Assembly: GCF_002024165.1 (NCBI RefSeq)
Contig: NZ_MWQN01000001.1
Coordinates: 4,381,501 to 4,445,500, forward strand
Direction: 5' to 3'
DNA: 64,000 nt
DNA from: Embleya scabrispora
GTDB taxonomy: Bacteria; Actinomycetota; Actinomycetes; Streptomycetales; Streptomycetaceae
Positions within the stretch are counted from its first letter, which is position 1. Each line of letters opens with the position of its first letter. Positions 8,228-16,830 of this stretch are shown in pieces. The translations under genes and the position numbers were made by a program. The notes beneath the pieces were generated by a model. That model saw only the letters and a program-made list of their open reading frames with translations, was not told the DNA's origin and did not search any database.

Positions 8228-9442
8228 TCACTCCACGGCCGACGCCCCCGAAGGCAGCGTGAGTTCGGCCATCGCACCGCCCGCCTCCGGATTGCTCAGC
8301 GTCAGCGACGCACCCAGCACCGCCGCCTGGCCCATCGCGATGGTCAGGCCCAGCCCGTGCCCACCGGCCGCCCGGTCGTCGGTGCCCTTCCGGAAGCGGC
8401 TGGGCCCCTCCCGCAGCAGTGTCGCCGGAAAACCCGGCCCCGCGTCCACGACCCGCAGTCGCGGCCCGTCCACCTCCACCACCACCGGCGCGAGCCCGTG
8501 CTTGGTCGCGTTGGTCAACAGGTTGGCCAGGATCCGCTCCAGCCGCCTGGGGTCGGTGACCACCACCTCGTCCCCGATCACCCGCAACTCGGCGGCGGGC
8601 GCGAGCGCGGCCACCCGCCGGGCGGCGAACGCGCCCAGCGGTACCTCGGTCAGGTCGGCCCGCTGGGTCGCGGTGTCCAGGCGGGCCACCTCCAGCACGT
8701 CCTCCACCAGCGAACGCAGCGCCCGGACCCGATCGCGGACCAACTCGCCCGGCCGATCCGCCGGCAACAGGTCGGCGGCGGCGCTCAGTCCGGTCAGCGG
8801 CGTGCGCAACTCGTGCGCGATGTCGGCGGTGACCCGGCGCTCCGCGTCGAGCCGGGCCTGCAACGCGTCGGCCATCGCGTCCACCGCCGTGGCCAACTCC
8901 GCCGCCTCGTCCCGACCGCTGCCGCCGATCGCCGCCCGTACCCGGATCGACCGCTCGCCCGCGGTGACCCGCCGAGCCGCGTCGGCGGCCCGCCGCAGCC
9001 GACGCGACAGCCGCGCCCCGATCAGCACGCCCGCCCCGGCCCCGCACACCACCACGCAGGCCGCGCCGATGACCAGCACCCGGTCGAGCGAGGCCAGGTC
9101 GCTGGTCCGGTCCCGATAACTGGAGCGCAGCGACAGGATGTGTCCGTCCACCCCGACCGCCGCCCAGATCCGGCCCTCGGACAACTCGGTGGCCCGGTCG
9201 CCGTCGCGCACCGCCTGGCGCAGTGCCGCCGGCACCCGCGGGTCGTCCAGTCGGCTGCCGAAGGTCGGCTGTCCGGTCCGGACGTACTCGCGCAGGGCCA
9301 GGTCGATCCGGTCGATCTGGAGTTTGCGCGCCTCGTCCGCCTGCTTGTAGGCGAAGGCGAAGTGCACGGTCAGGCTCAGCGCGACGGCGACCGCCACGCT
9401 GACCACCGTGACCACCGCCGAGATCCGCCAACGCAGACTCAC
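8228..9442 (-). CDS. cseC: Sensor histidine kinase, CseC-like (cell-envelope stress)
   Basis: 404 residues from GTG 9442, which overlaps the response-regulator stop by four bases (GTGA). Two membrane spans (about 6-30 and 138-160) flank an extracytoplasmic sensor of about 105 residues. HAMP, H-box ADIAHELRTPLTGL, N-box NLLTNATKHG and G-box GHGLGLTIAMGQA follow. The order lipoprotein-regulator-kinase and segments such as WAAVGVDGHILSL and FPATLLREGPSRFRKG agree with CseC of S. coelicolor as I remember it, which answers envelope stress with CseB. Family and role confident, orthology inferred. Confidence 0.85.
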   Translation of the reverse strand: MSLRWRISAVVTVVSVAVAVALSLTVHFAFAYKQADEARKLQIDRIDLALREYVRTGQPTFGSRLDDPRVPAALRQAVRDGDRATELSEGRIWAAVGVDGHILSLRSSYRDRTSDLASLDRVLVIGAACVVVCGAGAGVLIGARLSRRLRRAADAARRVTAGERSIRVRAAIGGSGRDEAAELATAVDAMADALQARLDAERRVTADIAHELRTPLTGLSAAADLLPADRPGELVRDRVRALRSLVEDVLEVARLDTATQRADLTEVPLGAFAARRVAALAPAAELRVIGDEVVVTDPRRLERILANLLTNATKHGLAPVVVEVDGPRLRVVDAGPGFPATLLREGPSRFRKGTDDRAAGGHGLGLTIAMGQAAVLGASLTLSNPEAGGAMAELTLPSGASAVE

Positions 9443-10128
9443 CCGACGGGCCCCGGACGCAGCTTGTAGCCGAAGCCGCGGACCGTCTCGATCCGGCCCG
9501 GGCCCACCTTGTTGCGCAGCCGCTGGACGTGCACGTCCACGACCCGGGTGTCGCCGCCCCAGGCGTACTCCCAGACCCCTTCGAGCAGGGTGTCCCGGCT
9601 CAGCACCGTGCCCGGCGACTCGGCGAAGCGCAGCAGCAGCTTCATCTCGGTCGGGGTCAGCGCGAGCAACTCGCCGGACCGGCGCACCTGCACGCCGTCC
9701 GGGTCGATCTCCAGGTCGCCGAAGCGCAGCGGGCCCGGCTCCTCGCCCGGACCGGCGGTGCGCTGCGCGCGGCGCAGCAGTGCCCGGATCCGGGCGAGCA
9801 GCACCACGGTGTCGAACGGCTTGGTCACGTAGTCGTCGGCACCCGCCTCCAGCCCGACCACGATGTCGATCGGGTCGTCGCGCGCGGACACCATGATCAC
9901 CGGGATCAGGCTCTCCGCCCGGATCCGCCGGCACAGGCTGATCCCGTTCATCAGCGGCAACATCACGTCGAGCAGCGCCACATCCGGCCGCTCGGCGCGA
10001 AACGCGGCGAGCCCGGCCTCGCCGTCGGCGGCGGTGCTCACCCGGAACCCGTCCCGTTCCAGGTTGAGTTGCGTCGCCTCGCGGATGACCTCGTCGTCCT
10101 CCACGACGAGCACGTGCGGTTTGCTCAC
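9439..10128 (-). CDS. cseB: OmpR-family response regulator, CseB-like
   Basis: 229 residues from GTG 10128, overlapping the lipoprotein stop as GTGA. The receiver has VVEDDEVIREATQL, phospho-acceptor Asp in LLDVMLP and KPFD. The C-terminal winged helix has LTPTEMKLLLRF, WGGDTRVVDVHVQRLRNK and TVRGFGYKL. The near-diagnostic GDTRVVDVHVQRLR segment and the gene order fit CseB, which in S. coelicolor activates the sigE promoter. Here sigE is not adjacent, so its target promoter must be elsewhere or different. Confidence 0.88.
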   Translation of the reverse strand: MSKPHVLVVEDDEVIREATQLNLERDGFRVSTAADGEAGLAAFRAERPDVALLDVMLPLMNGISLCRRIRAESLIPVIMVSARDDPIDIVVGLEAGADDYVTKPFDTVVLLARIRALLRRAQRTAGPGEEPGPLRFGDLEIDPDGVQVRRSGELLALTPTEMKLLLRFAESPGTVLSRDTLLEGVWEYAWGGDTRVVDVHVQRLRNKVGPGRIETVRGFGYKLRPGPVG

Positions 10129-10697
10129 GACACACCCTTTCCGATCTCGTTCTCGACGAACTGCGCGCCATCCCACCGCAATCCGACCCCGTGCTCGCCG
10201 AAGGGGCAGATCGCCGGCTCGTTGGCCCGGTACGCCGGCAGTTGGAGGACCAACATCTGCTTTCCGACCTCGATCCGACTCCCGGGCTCCTCCGAGGAGA
10301 ACACCCGCTCGGCGTGCCCGTCCTCGAAGAGCCGGTAGACGTACGCGGCGACGTCCCGGCGCATCGTGCAGGTCTCGGGTCCGCAGTGGAACACCGACAC
10401 CACCGCGATGGGCAGGGGTGTCCCGGGCACTCCCGGCGCGTTCAGGTATTGCGCGTTCACCGGGTAGGACGTGCCGCAGGACGGGGTGAGCACCGCCTTG
10501 ATCTTGACGCCGATCCCCGCGTCCTCCCGCAGCACCCGGACCGGATCGATGCTCAGGCCCGCCCCGGAGGGCGGCGGTGCGAGCGGGATCCCGACCGGCT
10601 CCGGCTTGCCCGCGACGCGCACACCGGAGTCCACCGCGCACCCCGTGATCAGGGCAAACAGCAACAGAATCAGTGGAAAGCCACGTTTCACCGACAT
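10125..10697 (-). CDS. cseA: Lipoprotein, CseA-like
   Basis: 190 residues with a lipoprotein signal (LLLFALITGC, lipidated Cys at residue 20). The mature part has four further Cys residues, in PSCGTSYPVN, FHCGPETC and AICPFGEHG, that could form disulfides. It is first in an operon with the CseB- and CseC-like genes, joined by a GTGA overlap. By position and by the VRVLREDAGIGVKIKAVL...YPVN pattern it corresponds to CseA, the lipoprotein that modulates CseBC signalling. Confidence 0.72.
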   Translation of the reverse strand: MSVKRGFPLILLLFALITGCAVDSGVRVAGKPEPVGIPLAPPPSGAGLSIDPVRVLREDAGIGVKIKAVLTPSCGTSYPVNAQYLNAPGVPGTPLPIAVVSVFHCGPETCTMRRDVAAYVYRLFEDGHAERVFSSEEPGSRIEVGKQMLVLQLPAYRANEPAICPFGEHGVGLRWDGAQFVENEIGKGVS

Positions 10698-10807
10698 CCG
10701 ACCGATCCTACCCGTCGAGGATTGTTACCCGATCTACGGACGACCGACGGACGGCCGCAACGACGACGCGATCAACCGGATGGGCGCCGCCGCATACCGT
10801 CCCTGAC

Positions 10808-11647
10808 ATGACCTTCGCCCACGATCCCGGCACTCCGGACAACCGTGACTCCGTCGGCCCGCTCGGACCCCTCGACACCCCCGAGAGCCGGCGCAACCGC
10901 ACCCTGCGGCGGAGTGCGTTTCTGGCCGTGCCGCTGCTCCTCGCGACGGCCGTGGCCGCCTTCGTCGCCGCCGACGCGGACCCGCTCACCCAAAAGTCGC
11001 CGCAGGCCGCCAAGGTCGCGCCGCCGACCGCGCAGATCGCCGCCAAGCCGATTCCCGCGCACGAGTCGGCGCCGACCAAGCCGCTGTACCGGGTCCCGAC
11101 GCAGGACAAGGTCGCCTTTCTGACCATCGACGACGGCGCGTACAAGGACCCGGAGATGATCCGGCTGCTGCGCGAAGCGGGCATCGAACCGACGTTGTTC
11201 CTGACCGACGAGTATGTGAAGCAGGACCCGGGCTTCTTTCGGAAACTGCGCGACGAGACGGGTGGGGTGATCGAGAACCACACCCTCGACCACCCCGACC
11301 TGAAGGGCAAGCCGTACGACGTGCAGAAGAACCAGATCTGCGCGACGTCCGACGACTACGCCCGTGAATTCGGCCGCCGGCCCGCGCTGTTGCGTCCGCC
11401 GTACGGAAACCACGACGAGAACACCATGCGGGCGGCGGGCGATTGCGGCATCGGGCACGTCGTGCACTGGAGCGCGGAAGTCCGCGACGGCGTCATGCGG
11501 TTCGCCGTCGGCGACAAACTCCGTCCGGGCGACATCGTGCTGATGCACTTCCGCAAGCAATTCCGGGCCGACATCCGGTCGTTCGTCGACGAGACCCGCG
11601 CGGCGGGCCTGACTCCGGCGCTGCTGGAGGACTACCTGGGACGGTAG
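10808..11647 (+). CDS. Membrane-anchored polysaccharide deacetylase (NodB-type)
   Basis: 279 residues from ATG 10808. An N-terminal arginine-rich segment precedes one membrane span (about 39-58), then the NodB domain (about 95-275): motif 1 TIDDGAY, motif 2 NHTLDHPDLKG (metal-binding HxxxH), motif 3 RPPYGNHD, and VLMHF near the end. All catalytic Asp/His ligands appear present. It probably deacetylates an N-acetylated cell-wall or surface polysaccharide outside the membrane. It is divergent from cseA (110-bp gap), so an envelope-stress link through CseB is conceivable. Confidence 0.88.
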   Translation: MTFAHDPGTPDNRDSVGPLGPLDTPESRRNRTLRRSAFLAVPLLLATAVAAFVAADADPLTQKSPQAAKVAPPTAQIAAKPIPAHESAPTKPLYRVPTQDKVAFLTIDDGAYKDPEMIRLLREAGIEPTLFLTDEYVKQDPGFFRKLRDETGGVIENHTLDHPDLKGKPYDVQKNQICATSDDYAREFGRRPALLRPPYGNHDENTMRAAGDCGIGHVVHWSAEVRDGVMRFAVGDKLRPGDIVLMHFRKQFRADIRSFVDETRAAGLTPALLEDYLGR

Positions 11648-11669
11648 TCGGCCGAGCGCCGACGCGGGT

Positions 11670-11695
11670 GCCCGGCTCGGGGCGTCGAGCCGGGC
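11670..11695 (+). terminator. Hairpin terminator of the deacetylase gene
   Basis: Perfect 10-bp stem GCCCGGCTCG / CGAGCCGGGC with a 6-nt loop, 22 bp after the stop at 11647. Confidence 0.65.
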
Positions 11696-11773
11696 CGGGG
11701 GCGGGTGCCGGGGGTGCCGGGGCGGGTGCCGGGTCGCCGGGCTCGATGGTGCTGGATGGTGCTCGATACATGC

Positions 11774-11808
11774 GAGAAGGACCCGCCGGAAACCGGTGGG
11801 TCCTTCTC
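11774..11808 (-). terminator. Hairpin terminator of tRNA-Lys copy 1
   Basis: Perfect 11-bp outer stem GAGAAGGACCC / GGGTCCTTCTC with an inner CCGG/CCGG pairing, 13 bp past the 3' end of the leftward tRNA. There is no U-tract, as is usual in this group. Confidence 0.75.
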
Positions 11809-11821
11809 GGTGTTGCCGCTG

Positions 11822-11895
11822 TGCGCCGCCAGGGACTCGAACCCCGGACCCGCTGATTAAGAGTCAGCTGCTCTAACCAACTGAGCTAGCGGCGC
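11822..11895 (-). tRNA. tRNA-Lys (anticodon CTT), copy 1
   Basis: A 74-nt cloverleaf on the minus strand. Acceptor GCGCCGC pairs with GCGGCGC plus discriminator A. The D-arm is GCTC..GGTTAGAGC, the anticodon stem GCTGA/TCAGC with loop CTCTTAA (anticodon CTT, codon AAG), and the T-arm has GGTTCGAGTCC. CCA is not encoded. A likely -10 (TAGTAT, at 11910-11915 read on minus) lies 14 bp upstream. It is identical over its full length to the copy at 47348-47421. Confidence 0.97.
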
Positions 11896-12038
11896 TTGCT
11901 GCGAGAGAAATACTACCCGATGTTCGGGGTCGCTCTCACCCGGGTTTGGCTCGGCCGCGGTCTCACCACCGGTGACGATCACGTTACGAGGACGGGTTCG
12001 CCCGGTGTCCTCCCTGGGTCGGTGCGGCCGGGTACCGT

Positions 12039-12064
12039 GCTGCTTGTACATCGGCTGCTTGTAC
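12039..12064. promoter_or_regulatory. 11-bp direct repeat upstream of the chaperone-like cassette
   Basis: GCTGCTTGTAC occurs twice (12039-12049 and 12054-12064), 15 bp apart start to start and 50-75 bp before the first gene of the cassette. Each copy contains TTGTAC, which may be a promoter element or activator site. No HspR-type (HAIR) inverted repeat was seen here. Confidence 0.45.
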
Positions 12065-12113
12065 GTCGTCACGACCGGCGCAGTCGGGTGGTCGTGTTCG
12101 CGGGGGAGACGCC

Positions 12114-13514
12114 ATGTCGGATGCCGGGGCGGTGCGGGCGTTCCGGATGGCCACGCATCGGGAGGGCGAGGTGGAGCCTCGACTCGTCGCGATGCGGGAC
12201 TTCCTGGCCAACGCCTCCGATGCCGAGGTGGTCCGCAACCGGGGACTGATCGAGAGCCAGATCCAGGCCGTGGCCACCCAGCAGCCGGAGACCGCCGCGC
12301 GCATGCTCGCCGACGTGCTCGGGCGCGACCCCCGGGGCCACTACGCCCGCGCGATCGACGCAGTGCTGCGCTGGTGGGTGGTTCAGCCCGGCAGCGACTT
12401 CGCGGAGACGTGGACCACGCTGGAGAAGGCGCTGGAGGCCGGACCGCGCCCGCTGGAGCGCGCGCTGCTCGACGTGCTCGGCGGCCTGGACCCGCGTGCG
12501 CCCGTCCGGCGCTGGCGGGTCGCCGCCACCACCCGGGTCCTGGACTGCCTGGAGGAGCGCTTCGAGCAGCCGGCCCGGCACCCCGACCACGACCTGTGGC
12601 GGCTGCTGCCCGTGGTCGCGCCGCCCGGGGCGCCGGGTACGCGGGCCGAATGGGTGTGCGTGATCGGCGACCGGGCCGCGGCGCGGGGTGCGGAGGCCGC
12701 GGCGCGCACCTGCTACCGGCTCGCCTTCGAACAGGGCTGTGCCGCCGCCGCGCCGCGCCTGGCCCACCGGCTGGCCGTGGAGGGGCATCGGGAGCTGACC
12801 GGCGGCGACCCGGAACGGGCGGTCCGGTATCTGTACGAGGCCGCGATGCTCGATCCGGACCACGCCGAGTATCGCGAACTGCACCGGGCCGCCGTCGCGG
12901 CACGGGACGGCGGCGCGGCGGCCGGCGTGCGGCCCGGGACGGCGGCGGCCCTGGTGGTCGCGGCGGCGGATCTGCTGGAGCGCGGCGACGACGCGGGCGC
13001 GGTGCGGCTGCTGCGGCGGGGGCTGCCGGGCGGCGGCGGGGCGTCGGGTCTCGGCGGGGTGTCGGGCGGTGGTGCCGCGACGGCCGGCGGTGCAGCGACG
13101 GTCGGCGCCGGCCCGGACGACGCCGGGCCCGAGCCGCACGTGGTCGAGGAGCCCTACGCCGACACCTGGCCCGCGCGGCTGCTGCTCGGCACGCTGGAGG
13201 GCGACGACTCGATGGTGGCCGGTGCCGCGCGCGACCTGCTCCGGCGCTACGGTGCGGGCTGGGTCCGCCGTACGCCCCTGGGCCCCGGCCTGGTGCTGCA
13301 CCGGGTCACCCGCGCCGACCCGGAACTGGCCGCCACGCTGCTCGAGTCGTCGCCGGCGGAACTGCGTGACGGACGACTCGGCCGGGCGGTCGCGACGGCC
13401 GCCGCATACCGAATACTGGCCTTGGGCGTACGGGACCTGGGAGCGGGACGGCCCGAGGCGGCCCGGGCCCGGGCGGACCTGGCCGAGCGGCTGCTCGCCG
13501 GCGACGAGGCGTGA
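12114..13514 (+). CDS. Chaperone cassette gene 1: large helical, TPR/Sel1-like protein
   Basis: 466 residues from ATG 12114, with GGGGGAG upstream. It is entirely helical in character, without signal or membrane segment. The middle (about 175-270) has Sel1/TPR-like pairs (AAARTCYRLAFEQGC, AVRYLYEAAMLDPDHAEY), then a Gly/Ala-rich linker (about 305-345) and another helical block. I do not recognise a named family. It is the first gene of a seven-gene run (to 21005) with gaps of 45 bp or less, so it is likely a scaffold or client-recognition subunit for the AAA+/Hsp70 proteins behind it. That role is inferred from context only. Confidence 0.75.
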   Translation: MSDAGAVRAFRMATHREGEVEPRLVAMRDFLANASDAEVVRNRGLIESQIQAVATQQPETAARMLADVLGRDPRGHYARAIDAVLRWWVVQPGSDFAETWTTLEKALEAGPRPLERALLDVLGGLDPRAPVRRWRVAATTRVLDCLEERFEQPARHPDHDLWRLLPVVAPPGAPGTRAEWVCVIGDRAAARGAEAAARTCYRLAFEQGCAAAAPRLAHRLAVEGHRELTGGDPERAVRYLYEAAMLDPDHAEYRELHRAAVAARDGGAAAGVRPGTAAALVVAAADLLERGDDAGAVRLLRRGLPGGGGASGLGGVSGGGAATAGGAATVGAGPDDAGPEPHVVEEPYADTWPARLLLGTLEGDDSMVAGAARDLLRRYGAGWVRRTPLGPGLVLHRVTRADPELAATLLESSPAELRDGRLGRAVATAAAYRILALGVRDLGAGRPEAARARADLAERLLAGDEA

Positions 13515-13559
13515 TCCGGCCCGGTGCGATCGAATCGGCGAGGCGGGGGAGAAGGCGAC

Positions 13560-15557
13560 GTGGAGACGGACATCCTGGGGGTGCCGGAGCAGGTGTTCGA
13601 CAGCGGGCTGCTGGTGGCCACCCGCCGGTTCGAGACCGCCTCGGCGGTGGCCCGCGAACTCGGCGCGCACACGGTCGAGGTCGCCCACACGCTGATCGCC
13701 CTGGCCCGGATCGACGGCGGGCGCGCCTGCGGCCTGTTCGCCCGCCAGGGCATCCCGCCGGACGTGCTCGCGGCCGGCCTGCTCGGCGGCGGCGGACCGG
13801 CCGCCGGGACGGCCGCCGGGGCGAGCGGCAACGGCCGGGGCGCGGGCGCGCTCGGCGGCCTGCCGGTCACCGCCGATTTGCGGGCCGGCTTCGCCGCCGC
13901 GGCGGACACCGGCTACGTCGACGAACGTGCGCTGCTCGCGGAGTTGTTGCCGCGCCTGGAGCCGGGCGCGGTGGACCTGCTCGTCGGCTACGGCCGGGTG
14001 GACCTCGACGCCTGGCGGGCCGAGGTGGCCGCGGCGCGCCCGGCGGCGGAGGTGTGCCGGGCCGACGGGTCGATCGACGAGGCCGCGTTCGCCCCGGGCG
14101 CCCGGCGGGTGCTGGCGATGATGGTCGCCGAGGCGAGCGGACTCGGCCGGCGGCAGTGCGGCATCGCGATGCTGCTGCACGCGCTGGCCACCACCCCGGG
14201 CGGACTCCTGGAGCAGGCCTTCCTGTTCCTGCGCCGGGACGTACGGGCGCTGCGCGAACAGACCATCGCGCTGACCGGCGCGCGGGTCCGCGGCCCGGCC
14301 GTCTCCGGCCCGATTCCCCCCGACGAGCCGCTGCGGCAGACCCTGCGCCGGGCGGCGACGTTCGCCGCGAGCGGCCCCGACCCGGACCCGGACACCGGCG
14401 CCCGGATCACCGAACGCGACCTGCTCGCCGCGCTCCTGGACACCCCCAGCGGCTTGGCGGCCGCGTTCTTCCGCGACATCGGCCTGGACCTGGAGCGGCT
14501 GCGCCGGTTCGCCGACACCTACTACCGCGAGCCCACCGAGCCCGAACCGGACCGGCCCGATACCCCGATGTCCCCCGAGGAGGCGGTCCGCCGGCTGCGC
14601 GCGGGACTGATCGGCCAGGAAAGCGTGGTCGAGCGGCTCGCCTTCCACGTCGAACTCATCAAACGTTCGCTCGCCCGCGGCTTCCGTCCGGACGACCGCC
14701 CGCGCGCGGCGCTGCTGCTGTGCGGCCCCAGCGGCTCCGGCAAGACGATGACCGCCCGGCTGCTCGCCGAGGTCGTCTACGGGTCCCAGGACGACGTCCT
14801 CGTCTTCGAGATGGGCCAGTTCAGCGCCCGCGAGTCGATCAACAACTTCATCGGCGCCCCGCCCGGCTACGTCGGCTTCGGCGAGGGCAAGCTCACCAAC
14901 GGCCTGCGCGACAATCCGCGCCGGGTGTTCCTGTTCGACGAGGTGGAGAAGGCCGACGCCCGGGTGCTCGACGCACTGCTCCGGCTGCTCGACGAGGGCC
15001 GGATCGGCGACCCGGCCGGCCCGGTACGCGAGGCGCACGACGCGGTGGTGATCCTGACCACCAACCTCGGCGCGATCCACTCCGCGGCCGAGGCCGTCGA
15101 GGACGACGTGGACAGCGTGGACAACCTGATCGGCTCGATCCTGGCCGAGGGCTCGACCGGGCACACCGCCGCGAGCGCCCGGCTGCGCCGCACGATGGAG
15201 GGGTTCTTCCGGCCCGAATTCCTCAACCGGGTGGACGAGGTGATCCTCTACTCGCCGTTCGGCCCCACCGAATTGCGCGGGATCGCGGAGAACGGCCTGA
15301 CCCGACTCGCCGCGCGGCTGCGCGACCAACTCGGCGTCGCGTTGACCTGGACCGACGAGGCCGCGGACCACATCGCCACCGTCGCCTGGCGCGGCCGGCC
15401 GGAGGAGGCGGCACGCGGCGTCAACCGCTGCGTCACCGCCGTGGTGCCGGGCGTGCTGCGCCTGCTCGACGAGGCCGACGCCGCCGGCCGGCCGATCGGC
15501 GCGGTCCGGGTGCGGGTGGTGGCCGGTGCGCTCGTGGTCGGGGGCGCCGATGACTGA
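13560..15557 (+). CDS. Chaperone cassette gene 2: ClpB/ClpA-like AAA+ ATPase with a single ring
   Basis: 665 residues from GTG 13560 (GGGGGAG eight bases upstream). The N-terminal 320 residues contain two or three Clp-N-like helical repeats (around 10-75, 175-240 and 285-320). One AAA+ module follows (about 345-660) of the ClpB second-ring type: Walker A GPSGSGKT (389-396), pore loop GAPPGYVGF (433-441), Walker B VFLFDEVEKA (456-465), sensor 1 ILTTN, arginine finger in FLNR, and a C-terminal small domain. The first AAA ring and coiled-coil M-domain of true ClpB are absent, as is a ClpP-binding IGF/L loop. It is probably an ATP-driven unfoldase/remodeller working with the downstream Hsp70 set. 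Confidence 0.88.
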   Translation: METDILGVPEQVFDSGLLVATRRFETASAVARELGAHTVEVAHTLIALARIDGGRACGLFARQGIPPDVLAAGLLGGGGPAAGTAAGASGNGRGAGALGGLPVTADLRAGFAAAADTGYVDERALLAELLPRLEPGAVDLLVGYGRVDLDAWRAEVAAARPAAEVCRADGSIDEAAFAPGARRVLAMMVAEASGLGRRQCGIAMLLHALATTPGGLLEQAFLFLRRDVRALREQTIALTGARVRGPAVSGPIPPDEPLRQTLRRAATFAASGPDPDPDTGARITERDLLAALLDTPSGLAAAFFRDIGLDLERLRRFADTYYREPTEPEPDRPDTPMSPEEAVRRLRAGLIGQESVVERLAFHVELIKRSLARGFRPDDRPRAALLLCGPSGSGKTMTARLLAEVVYGSQDDVLVFEMGQFSARESINNFIGAPPGYVGFGEGKLTNGLRDNPRRVFLFDEVEKADARVLDALLRLLDEGRIGDPAGPVREAHDAVVILTTNLGAIHSAAEAVEDDVDSVDNLIGSILAEGSTGHTAASARLRRTMEGFFRPEFLNRVDEVILYSPFGPTELRGIAENGLTRLAARLRDQLGVALTWTDEAADHIATVAWRGRPEEAARGVNRCVTAVVPGVLRLLDEADAAGRPIGAVRVRVVAGALVVGGADD

Positions 15558-16824
15558 CCGCGCACAATTGCGCGCGTTCGCCGCCCGGCTGCGCGAACAC
15601 GGCGCGGGCGACGGGCCGTTGGACGGCGAGGCGTACGCGAGCCTGGGCACCGGCGCCGACGCGCAGCCGTGGAGCGTGCGGGCCGAGGAGTTGTGGACCA
15701 CCGGCGGCGGCCCGTGGCGCACCCACCACCTCGCGGTCGCGCTGCACGCGCGCGCCTACGACCTGGAGTCGACCGGCGAGAGCGAGGCGGCCCACCCGTA
15801 CTGGAAACGGGCGTTGGCGCACTGGGCCGAGCTGTACCACGACAGCGCCTTTTGGGACCGGATGCACGAGCACCTGGAGGCGGTCGCCGGGAGCCCGGTG
15901 CCGGCGGCGACCGTCCAGGAGGTCCGCGAGCGGCTGCCGCGCGACCTGCTCGCCCCGCACCTGACCCTGGCCGCCGATCGGCGCCTGCGCGATCCGCTGT
16001 CCGCGCGCGCACACCTCGACCTGGTCCGCGAGTCCGGCTTCCCGCCGTCGGTGATCGCCAACGCCCGGGCCGACCTGGTCCGCGAGGCGCTGGCCGAGGC
16101 GTCGCGCGACGTCGAGGAGGGCCGCTACGACGACGTGGTCGAACTGCTCGCCTCCTGGCTCACGGTGGACCCCGGCAACGTGGAGGCGGCCCGGGCCCTG
16201 CTGTACGCGACCCGGCGCCACATCGAGATCGTGGTGGCCGCACCCGGGTGGGCGCACAGGATCGAGCCGCTGGTCGAGCGGGTGGCCCGGCTGGTGTTGC
16301 CCGCCTGGGACGAAGTGGGCACCCCCGCCGGTTCGTTCGCCGTCGAGCTGGCCCGGCACGAATACTGGCGCGGCATCGTGGTGCGCGAGTTGGAGTCCGG
16401 CCCGGCCACCGAACCCGCCGTACTGGAACAAGCCACGCTGCGCTCGGGCCGACACCTGCTGCGCGCCCTCGAACTCGACCGCGACCTGGCGCTCAAGAGC
16501 ATGTACCGCGATGTCGAGCAACTGGCCGCCGAGGAATGGGCGTTGGCCGCCACCGCCCGACAACGCCAGGGGCTGCCGGACGGACACGTGCGGGACGCGC
16601 TGCGCCGGGCGCTGGCGATGTCCGCGCCCGGGCCGTGGGGTCGGCTGTTCATGGCCCGCGTACTGATCAACCTGCACGCACCACAGCCGGAGGACCTGGC
16701 CACCGCCCGCCGGCTCGCCGACGAGGTGGCCGCCGACCCGGACGCGGACAAACCCGAGATCGTCAACGCGCTGCGCGGCGTCGTGTTGTCCCTGGCCACG
16801 GGGCACGGCCCCGCATGGAGTTGA
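15550..16824 (+). CDS. Chaperone cassette gene 3: helical repeat protein of unknown function
   Basis: 424 residues from ATG 15550, overlapping the AAA+ gene by eight bases. All-helical, with TPR-like segments such as YWKRALAHWAELYHDSAFWDRM and ARRLADEVAADPDAD and a WLTVDPGNVEAARALL repeat. No signal or membrane span. I recognise no named family. The W-R-x-L-A-H-W...FW pattern recalls TPR-like proteins that sit beside J-domain/Hsp70 genes in other bacteria, but that is memory, not a search. A second adaptor or scaffold role is inferred from the coupling. Confidence 0.72.
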   Translation: MTDRAQLRAFAARLREHGAGDGPLDGEAYASLGTGADAQPWSVRAEELWTTGGGPWRTHHLAVALHARAYDLESTGESEAAHPYWKRALAHWAELYHDSAFWDRMHEHLEAVAGSPVPAATVQEVRERLPRDLLAPHLTLAADRRLRDPLSARAHLDLVRESGFPPSVIANARADLVREALAEASRDVEEGRYDDVVELLASWLTVDPGNVEAARALLYATRRHIEIVVAAPGWAHRIEPLVERVARLVLPAWDEVGTPAGSFAVELARHEYWRGIVVRELESGPATEPAVLEQATLRSGRHLLRALELDRDLALKSMYRDVEQLAAEEWALAATARQRQGLPDGHVRDALRRALAMSAPGPWGRLFMARVLINLHAPQPEDLATARRLADEVAADPDADKPEIVNALRGVVLSLATGHGPAWS

Positions 16825-16830
16825 GTGCCG

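Noticed and set aside
12000-12113. HspR (HAIR) operator upstream of the chaperone cassette
   Set aside because: No CTTGAGT-N7-ACTCAAG-like inverted repeat is present, only a direct repeat.
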